A stretch of 64,000 nt of DNA from Pseudomonas sp. GM41(2012) (GCF_000282315.2 NZ_AKJN02000011.1:310001-374000); one strand, 5' to 3'. Counted from the stretch's first letter, positions 51,404 through 60,266 are shown. Numbers and translations are program-made. Notes: generated from the letters alone by a model not told the origin.

Positions 51404-52731
51404 CAGTGGCTCAGCCCGTACTTCTTCACTTTGTCGAACAGCGTGGTCTTGGCCATCCCGAGTTCCAGACTGGCCTGGGTCAGGTTGCCGCCGCTGCGCT
51501 GCAAAGCGTCGCTCAGCAGGTTGCGTTCAAACGCTTCTACCGCTTCGGCGAAGGCCAGGCCCTGATTGCTGCCGCTGGCGCCGGATTTCTTGAAGGCCGG
51601 CAGACCGAGGGCAAAGCGCTCGGCGACGTTGCGCAGTTCGCGTACGTTGCCCGGCCAGTCGTGGCTCATCAGGTTCGACAGGGTCTGGTTGTCCAGGTCC
51701 GGCACGGCACGGTCGAAGCGCAGGGACGACTGCTGCAGAAAGTGTTCGAACAATTGCAGGATGTCTTCGCGGCGTTCGCGCAGCGGTGGCAATTCGAGGG
51801 TCACCACGTTCAAGCGGTAATACAGGTCACTGCGAAACTCGCCCGCCTTGCTCGACTCGTCCAGATCGGACTTGGTCGCCGCGATCACCCGACAATCCAC
51901 CGCCACGCTCTGGTTCGAGCCGAGGCGTTCCAGGGTGCGTTCCTGCAACACCCGCAGCAGTTTGATTTGCAGCGGTAGCGGCATGCTTTCCACTTCGTCG
52001 AGGAACAGCGTGCCGCCGTCGGCGTGTTCGATCTTGCCGATTCGCCGCTTGCCGGCGCCGGTAAAGGCGTTGGCTTCATGGCCGAAGATTTCGCTTTCGA
52101 ACAGGTTTTCCGGCAGGCCACCGCAGTTCAGCGCGACGAACTGCTTGGTGTGCCGCCGACTGAAGTCGTGCAGGCAGCGCGCAACCAACTCTTTACCGGT
52201 GCCGGTTTCGCCTTCGATCAACACGTTGGCCGAGGTATCGGCAACGTTGGCGATCAATTCCCGCAGGTTCTGCATGGCGGGCGAGCGGCCGATGATCCGG
52301 CCTTCCAGAGAGTCCCGTTCCGCCAGTTGCCGACGCAACGAAGAGACTTCCCGCGCGAGGCTGCGTTGCTCCAGCGCACGGCGCGCCACATCGACCAGAC
52401 GTTCGGGGGAGAAAGGTTTCTCCATGAAGTCATAGGCGCCTTTCTGCATCGCACCGACAGCCATGGAAATGTCGCCGTGACCGGTAATCAGCACCACCGG
52501 CAGGCTGCGGTCGCGGGCCTTGAGACGGGTCAGCAATTCCAGACCGTCGATACCCGGCAGGCGGATGTCGCTGATGACGATGCCGGCGAAGTTGTCGCCG
52601 ACCCGCTCCAGCGCTTCTTCGGCGCTGCCGACGCCCACGCAGGGAATGTCTTCCAGGGTCAGCGCCTGTTGGCAGCCGAGCAGCACATGGGGGTCGTCTT
52701 CGACGATCAGCACACTAAGGTCGTTGTTCAT
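51403..52731 (-). CDS. aauR: AauR, sigma-54-dependent response regulator for acidic amino acid uptake
   Basis: A 442-residue NtrC-type regulator. The receiver (1-120) has Asp55 (ISDIRLPGIDG) and Lys105. The AAA+ domain (~147-385) has Walker A GETGTGKE (174-181), a GAFTGA loop reading NAFTGA (221-226), and Walker B TLFLDE. The C-terminal HTH is LTQASLELGMAKTTLFDKVK. Gene order aauR-aauS-aatP-aatM-aatQ-aatJ matches the acidic amino acid system of P. putida. By family it binds upstream of aatJ and opens sigma-54 promoters when phosphorylated by AauS. The ATG overlaps the aauS stop by four bases. The G-to-N change in the sigma-54 contact loop is odd and may be characteristic of AauR. Confidence 0.88.
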   Translation of the reverse strand: MNNDLSVLIVEDDPHVLLGCQQALTLEDIPCVGVGSAEEALERVGDNFAGIVISDIRLPGIDGLELLTRLKARDRSLPVVLITGHGDISMAVGAMQKGAYDFMEKPFSPERLVDVARRALEQRSLAREVSSLRRQLAERDSLEGRIIGRSPAMQNLRELIANVADTSANVLIEGETGTGKELVARCLHDFSRRHTKQFVALNCGGLPENLFESEIFGHEANAFTGAGKRRIGKIEHADGGTLFLDEVESMPLPLQIKLLRVLQERTLERLGSNQSVAVDCRVIAATKSDLDESSKAGEFRSDLYYRLNVVTLELPPLRERREDILQLFEHFLQQSSLRFDRAVPDLDNQTLSNLMSHDWPGNVRELRNVAERFALGLPAFKKSGASGSNQGLAFAEAVEAFERNLLSDALQRSGGNLTQASLELGMAKTTLFDKVKKYGLSH

Positions 52732-54629
52732 ATTGGCTCGGCGTGAGTGGGGCTTACCAACGGTAAACTGAGGACGAAAGTGGTACCACCGCTGGCCGGG
52801 TGCTCGACACCCAGGTGCCCGCCGGTGGCTGCGGCGAGGCTGGCGGAAAGGGTCAGGCCAAGGCCCAGGCCCTGTTCGCCGGGTTTGGTGGTGAAGAACG
52901 GTTCGAACAAATGCTTGCGCGCTTCGGCGTCGATGCCGTGGCCGTTATCGCGTACACGAAGGCGATATTTGCCATCGTACTCTTCGCCTTCGAGCCACAG
53001 TTCTGGCAGAGGCTGCGCCTGCATGGCGTCGAGGGCGTTGCCGATCAGGTTGACCAGAATCTGCTCCAGACGGGTCTGGTCAATCTGCACCTGCACATCG
53101 GCGAAGTCGCGGTGCAGTTGCAGATGCGCGCTTTCCACGCGCCCACCGAGCAGCTGCAAGGCTGCATCCACCGCTTTGCCGAGGCTGGCCTGACCTTTGT
53201 CGTCACCGCGGCGAGCGAACGAACGCAGGCTGGCGGTGATCCGGCCCATGCGGTCGATCAGTTCGTTGATGGTCTTGAGGTTGGTGCTGGCAACGTCCAG
53301 TTGACCGCGTTCCAGAAACCGCACGGTGTTGCCGGACAAGGTCCGCAGCGCCGCCAGTGGCTGGTTCAATTCGTGGGCGATGCTGGTGGACATCTGGCCG
53401 ATGGCCGCGAGTTTACCGGCCTGCACCAATTCATCCTGGGCACGGCGTAGCGTCTCTTCAGCCACACGTCGTTCGCGGATCTGGCCCTTGAGCCGTTCGT
53501 TGCTGGCGCGCAGGTCGGTGGTGCGTTCGGTAATCCGACGCTCCAGTTGATTGTTGGCTTCCTGCAAGGCTTCCCGGGCAGCGAGGCGCGTGGCAATGAC
53601 CTTGCGCCGCTCGTTCCAGGCGATCAGCAGGAACGCCACGAGGGCAAACGCCACCGCCACCAGAATCCCCTGATTGATCGCTTCGCGACGCAAATCCTGC
53701 AGGGGGGTGAGCAGGGTGAAATTCCACGGGGTATCGCTCAATGGCCGGGTTTGCGAGAGGTAGCTGATGTCCTCTTCATCTGATTCCACTTCGCTGTTGG
53801 CGGGGAAGGTCAGTTTTTCCTCGCCTTCGGCCAGTTGTTCACGGGCCAGCGGTTGCAGTTCGTTCAGTGGGAACCAGTAGTACTGAAGGCTGCGGGCCAG
53901 TTTTTCCTTGGTCTCGTCGCTCAGCGGCACAACCGATTTCAGGCGCCGTGCCGGATCGCTGGAAAGAATGATGATGCCGTTTTCATCGCTGACGAACGCT
54001 TCCAGCCGCGCGCGCTGCCAGCGTTCTTCCATGGCTTCGAGGCGGACCTTGACCACCGCGACACCAATGATCTTGCCGTGTTCTTCCAGGCCATGAGCCA
54101 GGTAATAACCGGGCTCGCCGTTGGTGCTGCCGATGCCATAGAAGCGCCCCGGCTGACCGCGCACGGCATTCTGGAAATAGGCGCGGAAGGACAGGTCTTC
54201 GCCCAGGTAACTGTCGACATCGCGCCAGTTGCTGGTGGCCATGACACGGCCAGTGGTGTCCATCACGTAGATAGCCCGACTGCGGCTGCGCCGGTTCAGG
54301 CCTTCGAGGTATTCATTGACCGTCTGTCGGTGTTCCGGCGACGGATCGGCCAACAGCTTCGAAACGCTGGATTCGAGTTCCAGCAGGCTGGGCAGGTAGG
54401 TGTACTTGCTGATCTCGCTCTCGACGGCACGGGCGTGCAGTTCCAGCTGACGCTGGCCGTTCTCGCTTAGGCTGCGAATCCCGTAGTGTTCACTGACCCA
54501 GAAGCCGAGGTAACCCAATCCGATCATCAGGGCGATGACCAGCGGCGGCAGGAACAGATGGCGAATCAGACGGGGTTTCACGGCGAGTGATGGCGGCGCG
54601 GCGCGATAGAGATTGGTGTCGCATTTCAT
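52728..54629 (-). CDS. aauS: AauS, DctB-type sensor histidine kinase
   Basis: A 633-residue membrane kinase. Two transmembrane helices (~24-45 and ~325-346) enclose a periplasmic double-PAS-like sensor with DctB hallmarks (SRAIYVMDTTGRVMATSNW, FRAYFQNAVRGQPGRFYGIG, GYYLAHGLEEHGKIIGVAVV). A cytoplasmic coiled coil leads to HisKA, STSIAHELNQPLAALR, and HATPase motifs NLIGNALDAM, DNGHGIDAE, FFTTKPGEQGLGLGLTLSA. The ATG at 54629 has AAGG eight bases upstream; the GTG one codon earlier is less likely. By family it senses periplasmic acidic amino acids and phosphorylates AauR. A REP pair separates it from aatP. Confidence 0.88.
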   Translation of the reverse strand: MKCDTNLYRAAPPSLAVKPRLIRHLFLPPLVIALMIGLGYLGFWVSEHYGIRSLSENGQRQLELHARAVESEISKYTYLPSLLELESSVSKLLADPSPEHRQTVNEYLEGLNRRSRSRAIYVMDTTGRVMATSNWRDVDSYLGEDLSFRAYFQNAVRGQPGRFYGIGSTNGEPGYYLAHGLEEHGKIIGVAVVKVRLEAMEERWQRARLEAFVSDENGIIILSSDPARRLKSVVPLSDETKEKLARSLQYYWFPLNELQPLAREQLAEGEEKLTFPANSEVESDEEDISYLSQTRPLSDTPWNFTLLTPLQDLRREAINQGILVAVAFALVAFLLIAWNERRKVIATRLAAREALQEANNQLERRITERTTDLRASNERLKGQIRERRVAEETLRRAQDELVQAGKLAAIGQMSTSIAHELNQPLAALRTLSGNTVRFLERGQLDVASTNLKTINELIDRMGRITASLRSFARRGDDKGQASLGKAVDAALQLLGGRVESAHLQLHRDFADVQVQIDQTRLEQILVNLIGNALDAMQAQPLPELWLEGEEYDGKYRLRVRDNGHGIDAEARKHLFEPFFTTKPGEQGLGLGLTLSASLAAATGGHLGVEHPASGGTTFVLSLPLVSPTHAEPI

Positions 54630-54673
54630 CACAGATGCCTTGGGTCAACCACTACAAGCCCTGAGGAACTCCC

Positions 54674-54768
54674 GTAGGAGCTGCCGAAGGCTGCGATCTT
54701 TTGCTCTTGATCTCCTGGGGTTCTGCAAGAATCAAGATCAAAAGATCGCAGCCTGCGGCAGCTCCTAC
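54674..54768. repeat. REP pair (REPIN-like), GTAGGAGCTGCCGAAGGCTGCGATC type
   Basis: 38-bp inverted arms (54674-54711 and 54731-54768) flank a 19-bp spacer, with few mismatches. It sits between aatP and aauS on the shared strand and could lower read-through from transporter to regulator genes. Confidence 0.86.
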
Positions 54769-54787
54769 AGGGGCGGCCGTGTAGCTT

Positions 54788-55522
54788 TTAGTGCTGCAGA
54801 ATCTTGGCGAGGAAGTGCTGCGTACGCTCGGCGCGGGCGTTGATGTCGCCAAAGAACTCCTCTTTCTTGCAGTCTTCGATGATCCTGCCCTGGTCCATGA
54901 AGATCACCCGGTCCGCCACTTTACGGGCGAAGCCCATTTCGTGGGTCACGCACATCATGGTCATGCCTTCGTGGGCCAGTTGCACCATCACGTCGAGTAC
55001 TTCGTTGACCATTTCCGGGTCCAGCGCCGAAGTCGGTTCGTCGAACAGCATGACGATCGGGTCCATCGCAAGCGCACGGGCAATCGCCACACGCTGTTGC
55101 TGACCACCGGAGAGTTGGCCCGGATGCTTATGCGCATGGGCAGCCAGCCCGACGCGCTCAAGCAGTTGCAGGCCTTTCTTGGTGGCTTCTTCCTTGCTGC
55201 GGCCCAATACCTTGATCTGCGCGATGGTCAGGTTTTCGGTGATGGTCAGGTGCGGGAACAGTTCGAAATGCTGGAACACCATGCCAACGCGCGAACGCAG
55301 TTTCGGCAGGTCGGTCTTCGGGTTGGCGATGGACGTGCCATCGACCACCACGTCGCCTTTCTGGAACGGTTCCAGGGCATTGACGCATTTGATCAGGGTG
55401 GATTTGCCGGAACCGGACGGCCCGCACACCACAATCACTTCGCCTTTTTTGACCTCGGTGCTGCAGTCAGTCAGTACCTGGAAGTCGCCATACCACTTGT
55501 TGACATTCTTGATAGAGATCAT
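54788..55522 (-). CDS. aatP: AatP, ATPase of acidic amino acid ABC transporter
   Basis: A 244-residue ABC ATPase (GlnQ/GltL type). The Walker A is GPSGSGKST, the signature LSGGQQQRVAIARAL, the Walker B IVMLFDEPTSALDPE and the H-loop VTHEMGFARKVAD. The ATG at 55522 is four bases inside the aatM end; longer in-frame sequence upstream is not ABC-like. It powers glutamate/aspartate import with AatM and AatQ and binding protein AatJ at the inner membrane. The transporter genes appear to be read from the aatJ promoter. Confidence 0.93.
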   Translation of the reverse strand: MISIKNVNKWYGDFQVLTDCSTEVKKGEVIVVCGPSGSGKSTLIKCVNALEPFQKGDVVVDGTSIANPKTDLPKLRSRVGMVFQHFELFPHLTITENLTIAQIKVLGRSKEEATKKGLQLLERVGLAAHAHKHPGQLSGGQQQRVAIARALAMDPIVMLFDEPTSALDPEMVNEVLDVMVQLAHEGMTMMCVTHEMGFARKVADRVIFMDQGRIIEDCKKEEFFGDINARAERTQHFLAKILQH

Positions 55523-56193
55523 ACGGCAAACCTTTTTTGCAGACGCTTGACCAGCAGCGAGGCGGCAAAGCTGATTGTGAAGTACGTGAGACCTGCAAAG
55601 ATCAGGAACTCGTTGGAGCGACCGATGATGTCGCCACTGGCACGCGAGGCATTGAGGAAGTCCACCAGACCGACCGCGTAGACCAGCGAGGTGTCCTGAA
55701 ACAGGATGATGCTCTGTTGCAGCAGCAGCGGGGTCATCTTGCGGAACGCTTGCGGCAGGATAATCAGCCGCATCATCTGGCCATACGTCATGCCCAGGGC
55801 TTGGGCCGCGCCCATCTGCCCCTTGGAAATCGACTGGACGCCGGCCCGGACGATTTCGCAGAAGTACGCCGCTTCGAACATCATGAACGCCACGATGCAC
55901 GAGGCGAACGCGCCGATCGGGGTGTCTTCGCCGGTGATCCAGCGCAGCACGAACGGCACCGCCAGGTAGAACCAGGTGATCACCAGCAGCAGTGGAATCG
56001 AGCGGAAGTAGTTAACGTAGGCGCCGGCGATGTTCGACAGCAATTTGCTGTGGGACAGGCGCATCAGGGCCAGGATCGTGCCGAGGATGATCCCGCCGAC
56101 GACGCCCAGCGCCATCAGTTGCAGGGTCATGACCATGCCGTTCCACAAACCCGGCAGGGACGGGATGATGCCCGAGAAGTCGAATTCCATCAT
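55519..56193 (-). CDS. aatM: AatM, permease of acidic amino acid ABC transporter
   Basis: A 224-residue HisM/GltK-type permease with about five helices: FSGIIPSLPGLWNGMVMTLQ opens the family pattern, and the EAA loop is GQMGAAQALGMTYGQMMRLI ILPQA. It overlaps aatQ by four bases and aatP by four bases, so translation is coupled. It forms a heterodimer with AatQ by family logic. No residue anomalies seen. Confidence 0.93.
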   Translation of the reverse strand: MMEFDFSGIIPSLPGLWNGMVMTLQLMALGVVGGIILGTILALMRLSHSKLLSNIAGAYVNYFRSIPLLLVITWFYLAVPFVLRWITGEDTPIGAFASCIVAFMMFEAAYFCEIVRAGVQSISKGQMGAAQALGMTYGQMMRLIILPQAFRKMTPLLLQQSIILFQDTSLVYAVGLVDFLNASRASGDIIGRSNEFLIFAGLTYFTISFAASLLVKRLQKRFAV

Positions 56194-56936
56194 TTACCCC
56201 CTACGGAGATCAGGCCCGGTACGGCGACTTTCTTCTCGACCATGCGCATCAGCAGCATCAGGCCCATGTTCAGCGTGAAGTAGATCAACGTTGCCAGGGT
56301 GAAGGCTTCGAACAGGTTGGCGGAGAACTCGGCGGTCTGTTTGGTTTGCGCGAGCAACTCCATCAGGCCGATCAGCGACGCCACGGAAGAGTTCTTGAAC
56401 ACGTTCAGGAATTCCGAGGTGAGCGGCGGAATGATGATCCGGTAAGCCTGGGGCAGCAGCACGTTCCAGTAGATCTGCGGCAGTTTGAAGCCCATGGCGC
56501 GAGCGGCGGATTCCTGGCCGCGAGGCAGCGCCTGGATACCGGTACGCACTTGTTCGCAAACACGAGCGGCGGTGAACAGGCCCAGGCAGACGACGACGCT
56601 GAGGTAAGCCGAGGTAGTCGGGTTCAGGTCCTGCTTGTACCACTCTTGCAGGTCCGGAGGCAGCAGATCGGGCACCAGGAAGTACCAGATGAACAGCTGA
56701 ACCAGCAGCGGCACGTTACGGAAGAGTTCGACGTAACAGGTCGCGATGCCCGATACGATGCGGTTCGGCACGGTGCGCATGACACCCAGAATCGAGCCCA
56801 GCAGCAGGGCAATGATCCAGGCCACGACGGCGATGGCGATGGTCCAGCCCAAACCGGCGACGTACCAGTCGAGATAGGTCTCGCTGCCCACGCCGGTGGA
56901 CTTGAAGAACACGCCCCAGTCCCAGTTGTAATTCAT
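56190..56936 (-). CDS. aatQ: AatQ, permease of acidic amino acid ABC transporter
   Basis: A 248-residue GltJ-type permease opening NYNWDWGVFFKSTGVGSETY LDW, a start typical of glutamate/aspartate transporters. The EAA loop is QESAARAMGFKLPQIYWNVL LPQAYR. It pairs with AatM in the membrane. It follows aatJ after a 191-bp gap holding a hairpin at 57086, which probably lowers permease expression relative to the binding protein. Confidence 0.93.
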   Translation of the reverse strand: MNYNWDWGVFFKSTGVGSETYLDWYVAGLGWTIAIAVVAWIIALLLGSILGVMRTVPNRIVSGIATCYVELFRNVPLLVQLFIWYFLVPDLLPPDLQEWYKQDLNPTTSAYLSVVVCLGLFTAARVCEQVRTGIQALPRGQESAARAMGFKLPQIYWNVLLPQAYRIIIPPLTSEFLNVFKNSSVASLIGLMELLAQTKQTAEFSANLFEAFTLATLIYFTLNMGLMLLMRMVEKKVAVPGLISVGGK

Positions 56937-57085
56937 TAGGGTCTCCCCTCAGATCGATCGATGTACAAGTGCCCGCCTGGGGAAGCTCCGTTCCCGCCCG
57001 ATCTGAAGACCGGGCACACACGAGCGGCTCGACAGCCACCGGTTCGAGTGTTTCCAAAAATGCCAGCAGGGAGTGACTATCCCCC

Positions 57086-57105
57086 GAAAGGGCAGTGGCC
57101 CTTTC
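57086..57105 (-). terminator. Intercistronic hairpin between aatJ and aatQ
   Basis: GAAAGGGC (57086-57093) pairs with GCCCTTTC (57098-57105), loop AGTG. No T-run follows on the minus strand, so it is likely an attenuator or mRNA-stabilising stem below aatJ rather than a full terminator. Confidence 0.6.
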
Positions 57106-57127
57106 AGGAGATAAGGTTAGTCAGATA

Positions 57128-58042
57128 TCAGGATTTCTTTTCGTCAGCCGCTTTATCGGTCGGATTGGCGATCAGGGCCTTGAGCTCGTCGCTCATCGGG
57201 AACATCAGGTTCAGGTTTTTTGGCGGGATTGGCTGCATGAACCATTTTTCGTAGATCTTGTTGATCTCGCCGGACTTGTAGGTCGCGATGATTGCGTCAT
57301 CCACAGCCTTCTTGAACGGCTCGTCGCCCTTGCGGACCATGCAGCCGTAGATTTCGAAGGATTGTGGTGTGCCGGTCACGGCCCAGTCATCCGGCTTCTT
57401 GGCCTTGGCCATTTCGCCGGCCAGCAAGGCGTCGTCCATCATGAAAGCCACGGCGCGGCCGCTTTCCAGCATGTTGAACGACTCGCCGTGGTCTTTGGCG
57501 GAGATGACGTTCATGCCCATTTGCTTGTCGGCGTTCATCGACTTGAGGATGCGCTCGGACGTGGTGCCGGCGGTGGTCACGACGTTCTTGCCTTTCAGGT
57601 CCGGGAAGTCTTTGTAAGGCGAATCTTTCTTGGCCAGCAGCTTGGTGCCGATTTCGAAGATGCCGACGGAGAAGTCAACTTGCTGCTGACGTTCGACGTT
57701 GTTGGTGGTGGAACCGCACTCGACGTCCACGGTGCCGTTCTGCACCAGCGGGATACGTGTTTGCGAAGTCACGAGGTTGTATTTGACCTGGAGGTTCGGC
57801 ATGTCCAGGTCTTTTTTGATGGCTTCAACGATTTTCAGCTGGATATCGTGGGAGTAGCCAACCGGTTTGCCGGAAGCGTCCGCGATGTAGGAAAACGGAA
57901 TGGAAGCGTCACGATGCCCGAGGGTGATAACGCCGGACTCTTTGATCTTCTTCAGGGTGCCGGTGAGTTCGGCGGCGAAAACTGGAGTGCTGATCAGAGC
58001 GGCAGCAATGGCTGCGCCCAGGAGATGGGGAACGATGCGCAT
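57128..58042 (-). CDS. aatJ: AatJ, periplasmic acidic amino acid binding protein
   Basis: A 304-residue secreted solute-binding protein. The signal peptide is MRIVPHLLGAAIAAALISTP, ending VFA before AELTGTLKK. The family signature GHRDASIPFSYIADASGKPV, GYSHDIQLKI and VECGSTTNNVERQQQVDFSV is typical of glutamate/aspartate-binding GltI proteins. The ATG at 58042 has GAGGAAA upstream. It delivers glutamate/aspartate and related acidic amino acids to AatQMP. A sigma-54 promoter and two AauR-type sites lie upstream. Confidence 0.93.
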   Translation of the reverse strand: MRIVPHLLGAAIAAALISTPVFAAELTGTLKKIKESGVITLGHRDASIPFSYIADASGKPVGYSHDIQLKIVEAIKKDLDMPNLQVKYNLVTSQTRIPLVQNGTVDVECGSTTNNVERQQQVDFSVGIFEIGTKLLAKKDSPYKDFPDLKGKNVVTTAGTTSERILKSMNADKQMGMNVISAKDHGESFNMLESGRAVAFMMDDALLAGEMAKAKKPDDWAVTGTPQSFEIYGCMVRKGDEPFKKAVDDAIIATYKSGEINKIYEKWFMQPIPPKNLNLMFPMSDELKALIANPTDKAADEKKS

Positions 58043-58157
58043 CAAATTTTCCTCGACATTGTTTTTATATGGAGCCAGTTCATCGGCCTTTTTTGTGCTT
58101 CGAACGCTTGCCGGCTCGTGAAGGGTTGGCGCAGCAGGTATTCGTCCAAGAGTGTAG

Positions 58158-58174
58158 AGCATGACTCGTGCCAG
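58158..58174 (-). promoter_or_regulatory. Sigma-54 promoter of aatJ
   Basis: On the minus strand: CTGGCACGAGTCATGCT. The -24 GG and -12 GC are separated by exactly 10 bases (consensus TGGCACG-N4-TTGCA). It lies about 115 bp upstream of the aatJ ATG. It fits control by the adjacent sigma-54 activator AauR. Confidence 0.82.
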
Positions 58175-58250
58175 GCCAGGCTGAATAGATCAAGCTATTG
58201 ATTTATAAAGGGATTAAATATTTATGGCGAGGGTTTTGGTGGTGGGGAAA

Positions 58251-58264
58251 TCCGGTTAACCGAA
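58251..58264. promoter_or_regulatory. AauR-type upstream site, imperfect copy
   Basis: TCCGG-TTAA-CCGAA has one mismatch to the inverted repeat TTCGG-N4-CCGAA. It lies 77 bp upstream of the sigma-54 promoter, a normal distance for an enhancer site. Confidence 0.6.
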
Positions 58265-58281
58265 TCGACCGACAGGTCGCG

Positions 58282-58295
58282 TTCGGAAAACCGAA
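58282..58295. promoter_or_regulatory. AauR-type upstream site, perfect copy
   Basis: TTCGG-AAAA-CCGAA is a perfect inverted repeat matching the motif I recall being reported for AauR in P. putida. It lies 108 bp upstream of the sigma-54 promoter and just past the SDR stop codon. Confidence 0.72.
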
Positions 58296-58304
58296 TGTTC
58301 AATG

Positions 58305-59135
58305 TCAGGAGTGCTCGGCGACAAATTGATTGAACCAGGGGCGCAGTCCACCCAAGGTGAATCCACCATCGACCAACAAACTTTGTCCGGTCACGAAGCG
58401 CGCGTCCTCGCTCAATAGCCAGGCGACGACATCGGCCACGTCTTCGGGTTGGCCGACTCGTTGCAGGGGCGTGTGCTTGACGTAGGGTAGTGCCAACCGA
58501 TCATTGGCCAGGACATCACTCGCCATCGGCGTCGCAATCAACCCTGGGCACACATTATTCACCCGGATCCGTTGCGGCCCCACTTCCTGCGCGACCGTGC
58601 GCATCATTGCGTCCAGCGCGGCTTTGCTGGCGGCGTAGGCAGCCAGTCCCGGCATCGAGCCATGCGCGGTCCAGGACGACGTATTGACGATCGAACCGGT
58701 AATATTGTGTTTGAGCATCGCCGCGATTTCATATTTCAGGCAGGCAAACACGCCGCGAAAGTTGGTGGCGATCAACGCATCGAAGTCCTCGAAACCCAGG
58801 TCCTGGAGCGGCTTGAACGGCCCCAGTACACCGGCGTTGTTCCAGGCCATGTGCAGACCACCGAATGTCTGCAGCGTCGTGTCGATCAGTGCTTCGACCT
58901 GTTCCGGGTCGGACACGTCGGTGACCACTGCCAATGCCCTGCCTCCGCTTTCGCTGATCTGCCGGGCAACGGCCTCCAGTTCGGCGCTGCGGCGCCCGGC
59001 GATCACCACATTGGCGCCCTCAAGCCCAAGGCGCAGGGCTGCGGCCTTGCCCATGCCGGTTCCGCCGCCGGTGATCAGGACAGTGCGGTCGATAAAACGC
59101 TGTTCAGTGATATTGGATGCGTGGGTGGTGGTCAT
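58305..59135 (-). CDS. Short-chain dehydrogenase/reductase (SDR)
   Basis: A 276-residue classical SDR: the nucleotide site is GGGTGMGKAAALRL, then NNAG, the catalytic Ser in NTSSWTAHGSMPG and the YxxxK pair in AAYAASKAALD. VNNVCPGLIATPM and the C-terminal GQSLLVDGGFTLGG are standard. Start ATG 59135 gives MTTTHASNITEQRF with GAGAG upstream; a start seven codons earlier has no ribosome site. It lies 32 bp downstream of the quinone-oxidoreductase-like gene, so the two form an operon divergent from a LysR gene. The substrate is unknown; NAD(P)-dependent alcohol/ketone conversion is inferred. Confidence 0.87.
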   Translation of the reverse strand: MTTTHASNITEQRFIDRTVLITGGGTGMGKAAALRLGLEGANVVIAGRRSAELEAVARQISESGGRALAVVTDVSDPEQVEALIDTTLQTFGGLHMAWNNAGVLGPFKPLQDLGFEDFDALIATNFRGVFACLKYEIAAMLKHNITGSIVNTSSWTAHGSMPGLAAYAASKAALDAMMRTVAQEVGPQRIRVNNVCPGLIATPMASDVLANDRLALPYVKHTPLQRVGQPEDVADVVAWLLSEDARFVTGQSLLVDGGFTLGGLRPWFNQFVAEHS

Positions 59136-59167
59136 ATTGGCGCTCTCGGCGAACATCTAAAAAGGTT

Positions 59168-60172
59168 TCAATGCGTAATAGCGATCTTGCCGAAATGCCG
59201 GCCACCGCTGGCGAGGTGCGCATAGGCCCGGCTGACCTCATCAATGGAGTGGATGCTGTCGATCACTGGCAGGAGGCGATTAGCCTCGATCGCTCGAACG
59301 GCTTCGCCAAGATCAGCGACAGAGCCGGTGTTGTTACCGACCACTTTCAGCGCTTTGATAATGATCGGCAGCAAGTCCAGTGCGGGCTTCGTGCCGCTCA
59401 AAAAACCGACCGTGAAAACCGTTCCCCCGTAAGCAGCGGCATTCAGCGCACGGCCGATAGTGGCTTCTCCGACCGTATCGACCACCAGGTCTGCGCCTCG
59501 GCCATTGGTGAGCTCCAACACCTGCTGGTCCCACTCGGGGAAAGTCCGGTAATTGATCAGGTAGTCCGCGCCCAACTGACGGGCCCGCTCCAGTTTCTCG
59601 TCATCGGAAGACGTCAGGATCACGGTGGCTCCCGCGGCCTTGGCAAACTGCAAGGCAAAAATACTCACACCGCCGGTTCCCAATATCACCACGGTAGAAC
59701 CGGGACGAATCTGTGCCGCGCGCTGTGCGTTCCATGCCGTGGTTGCGGCAATCGGCAAGGCCGCGCCTTGGGCAAAACTCAGGTGCTCCGGTAAGCGCAC
59801 CAGGCTGTTGGCGGGGACCACGACGTACTCGGCGAGCGAGCCAGGCAGCGTCACCCCGCGCATGGCCGCCACGTTAGCGGCGCTGATAGGGCCCGCCTGC
59901 CAGCGCGGCATGAAATGCGGAATGACCCGCTCACCCGAGGTAAAGCCTGGCGTGTCGGGGCCTGACTGGACAACTTCACCGGCACCGTCGGCGACCGGGA
60001 TCAATGGAAACGCGGGGCCTTGAAACTGCCCCGTGGCGATCGCCACATCGACATAGTTCAAGGTGGCTGCGCGTAACCTCACTAACACCTCACCCGGGCC
60101 GGGGACGGGATCGGGCAGAACGGTGGCGCGAAAAGACTCAAGCGTGGGTGCAAACAGTTCGATGGCTTTCAT
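59168..60172 (-). CDS. MDR-family NAD(P)-dependent alcohol dehydrogenase/quinone oxidoreductase
   Basis: A 334-residue medium-chain reductase: GroES-like N-terminal half (PDPVPGPGEVLVRLRAATLN), then a Rossmann half with VVILGTGGVSIFALQFAKAA and DLVVDTVGEATIGRAL. The structural zinc cysteines are absent and the catalytic zinc Cys position reads NYVDVAI, so a zinc-free quinone oxidoreductase type is likely. AGGAGG sits at an ideal distance from the ATG. It is first in a two-gene unit with the SDR and divergent from a LysR regulator, suggesting an inducible redox or detoxification unit. Confidence 0.85.
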   Translation of the reverse strand: MKAIELFAPTLESFRATVLPDPVPGPGEVLVRLRAATLNYVDVAIATGQFQGPAFPLIPVADGAGEVVQSGPDTPGFTSGERVIPHFMPRWQAGPISAANVAAMRGVTLPGSLAEYVVVPANSLVRLPEHLSFAQGAALPIAATTAWNAQRAAQIRPGSTVVILGTGGVSIFALQFAKAAGATVILTSSDDEKLERARQLGADYLINYRTFPEWDQQVLELTNGRGADLVVDTVGEATIGRALNAAAYGGTVFTVGFLSGTKPALDLLPIIIKALKVVGNNTGSVADLGEAVRAIEANRLLPVIDSIHSIDEVSRAYAHLASGGRHFGKIAITH

Positions 60173-60222
60173 GGTTGACCTCCTGTGTCGAAGGTTTTGA
60201 GTCTATTCAGAAATAAATGGAG

Positions 60223-60243
60223 ATAAACTGGCCAAAAATTTAT
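60223..60243. promoter_or_regulatory. Candidate LysR-type operator
   Basis: ATAAA-N11-TTTAT is an AT-rich inverted repeat in the 94-bp gap between the divergent oxidoreductase and LysR genes. Size and spacing suit a LysR-type site; binding is inferred. Confidence 0.4.
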
Positions 60244-60266
60244 GCGGTAACAACCAAGGCTGTGTA

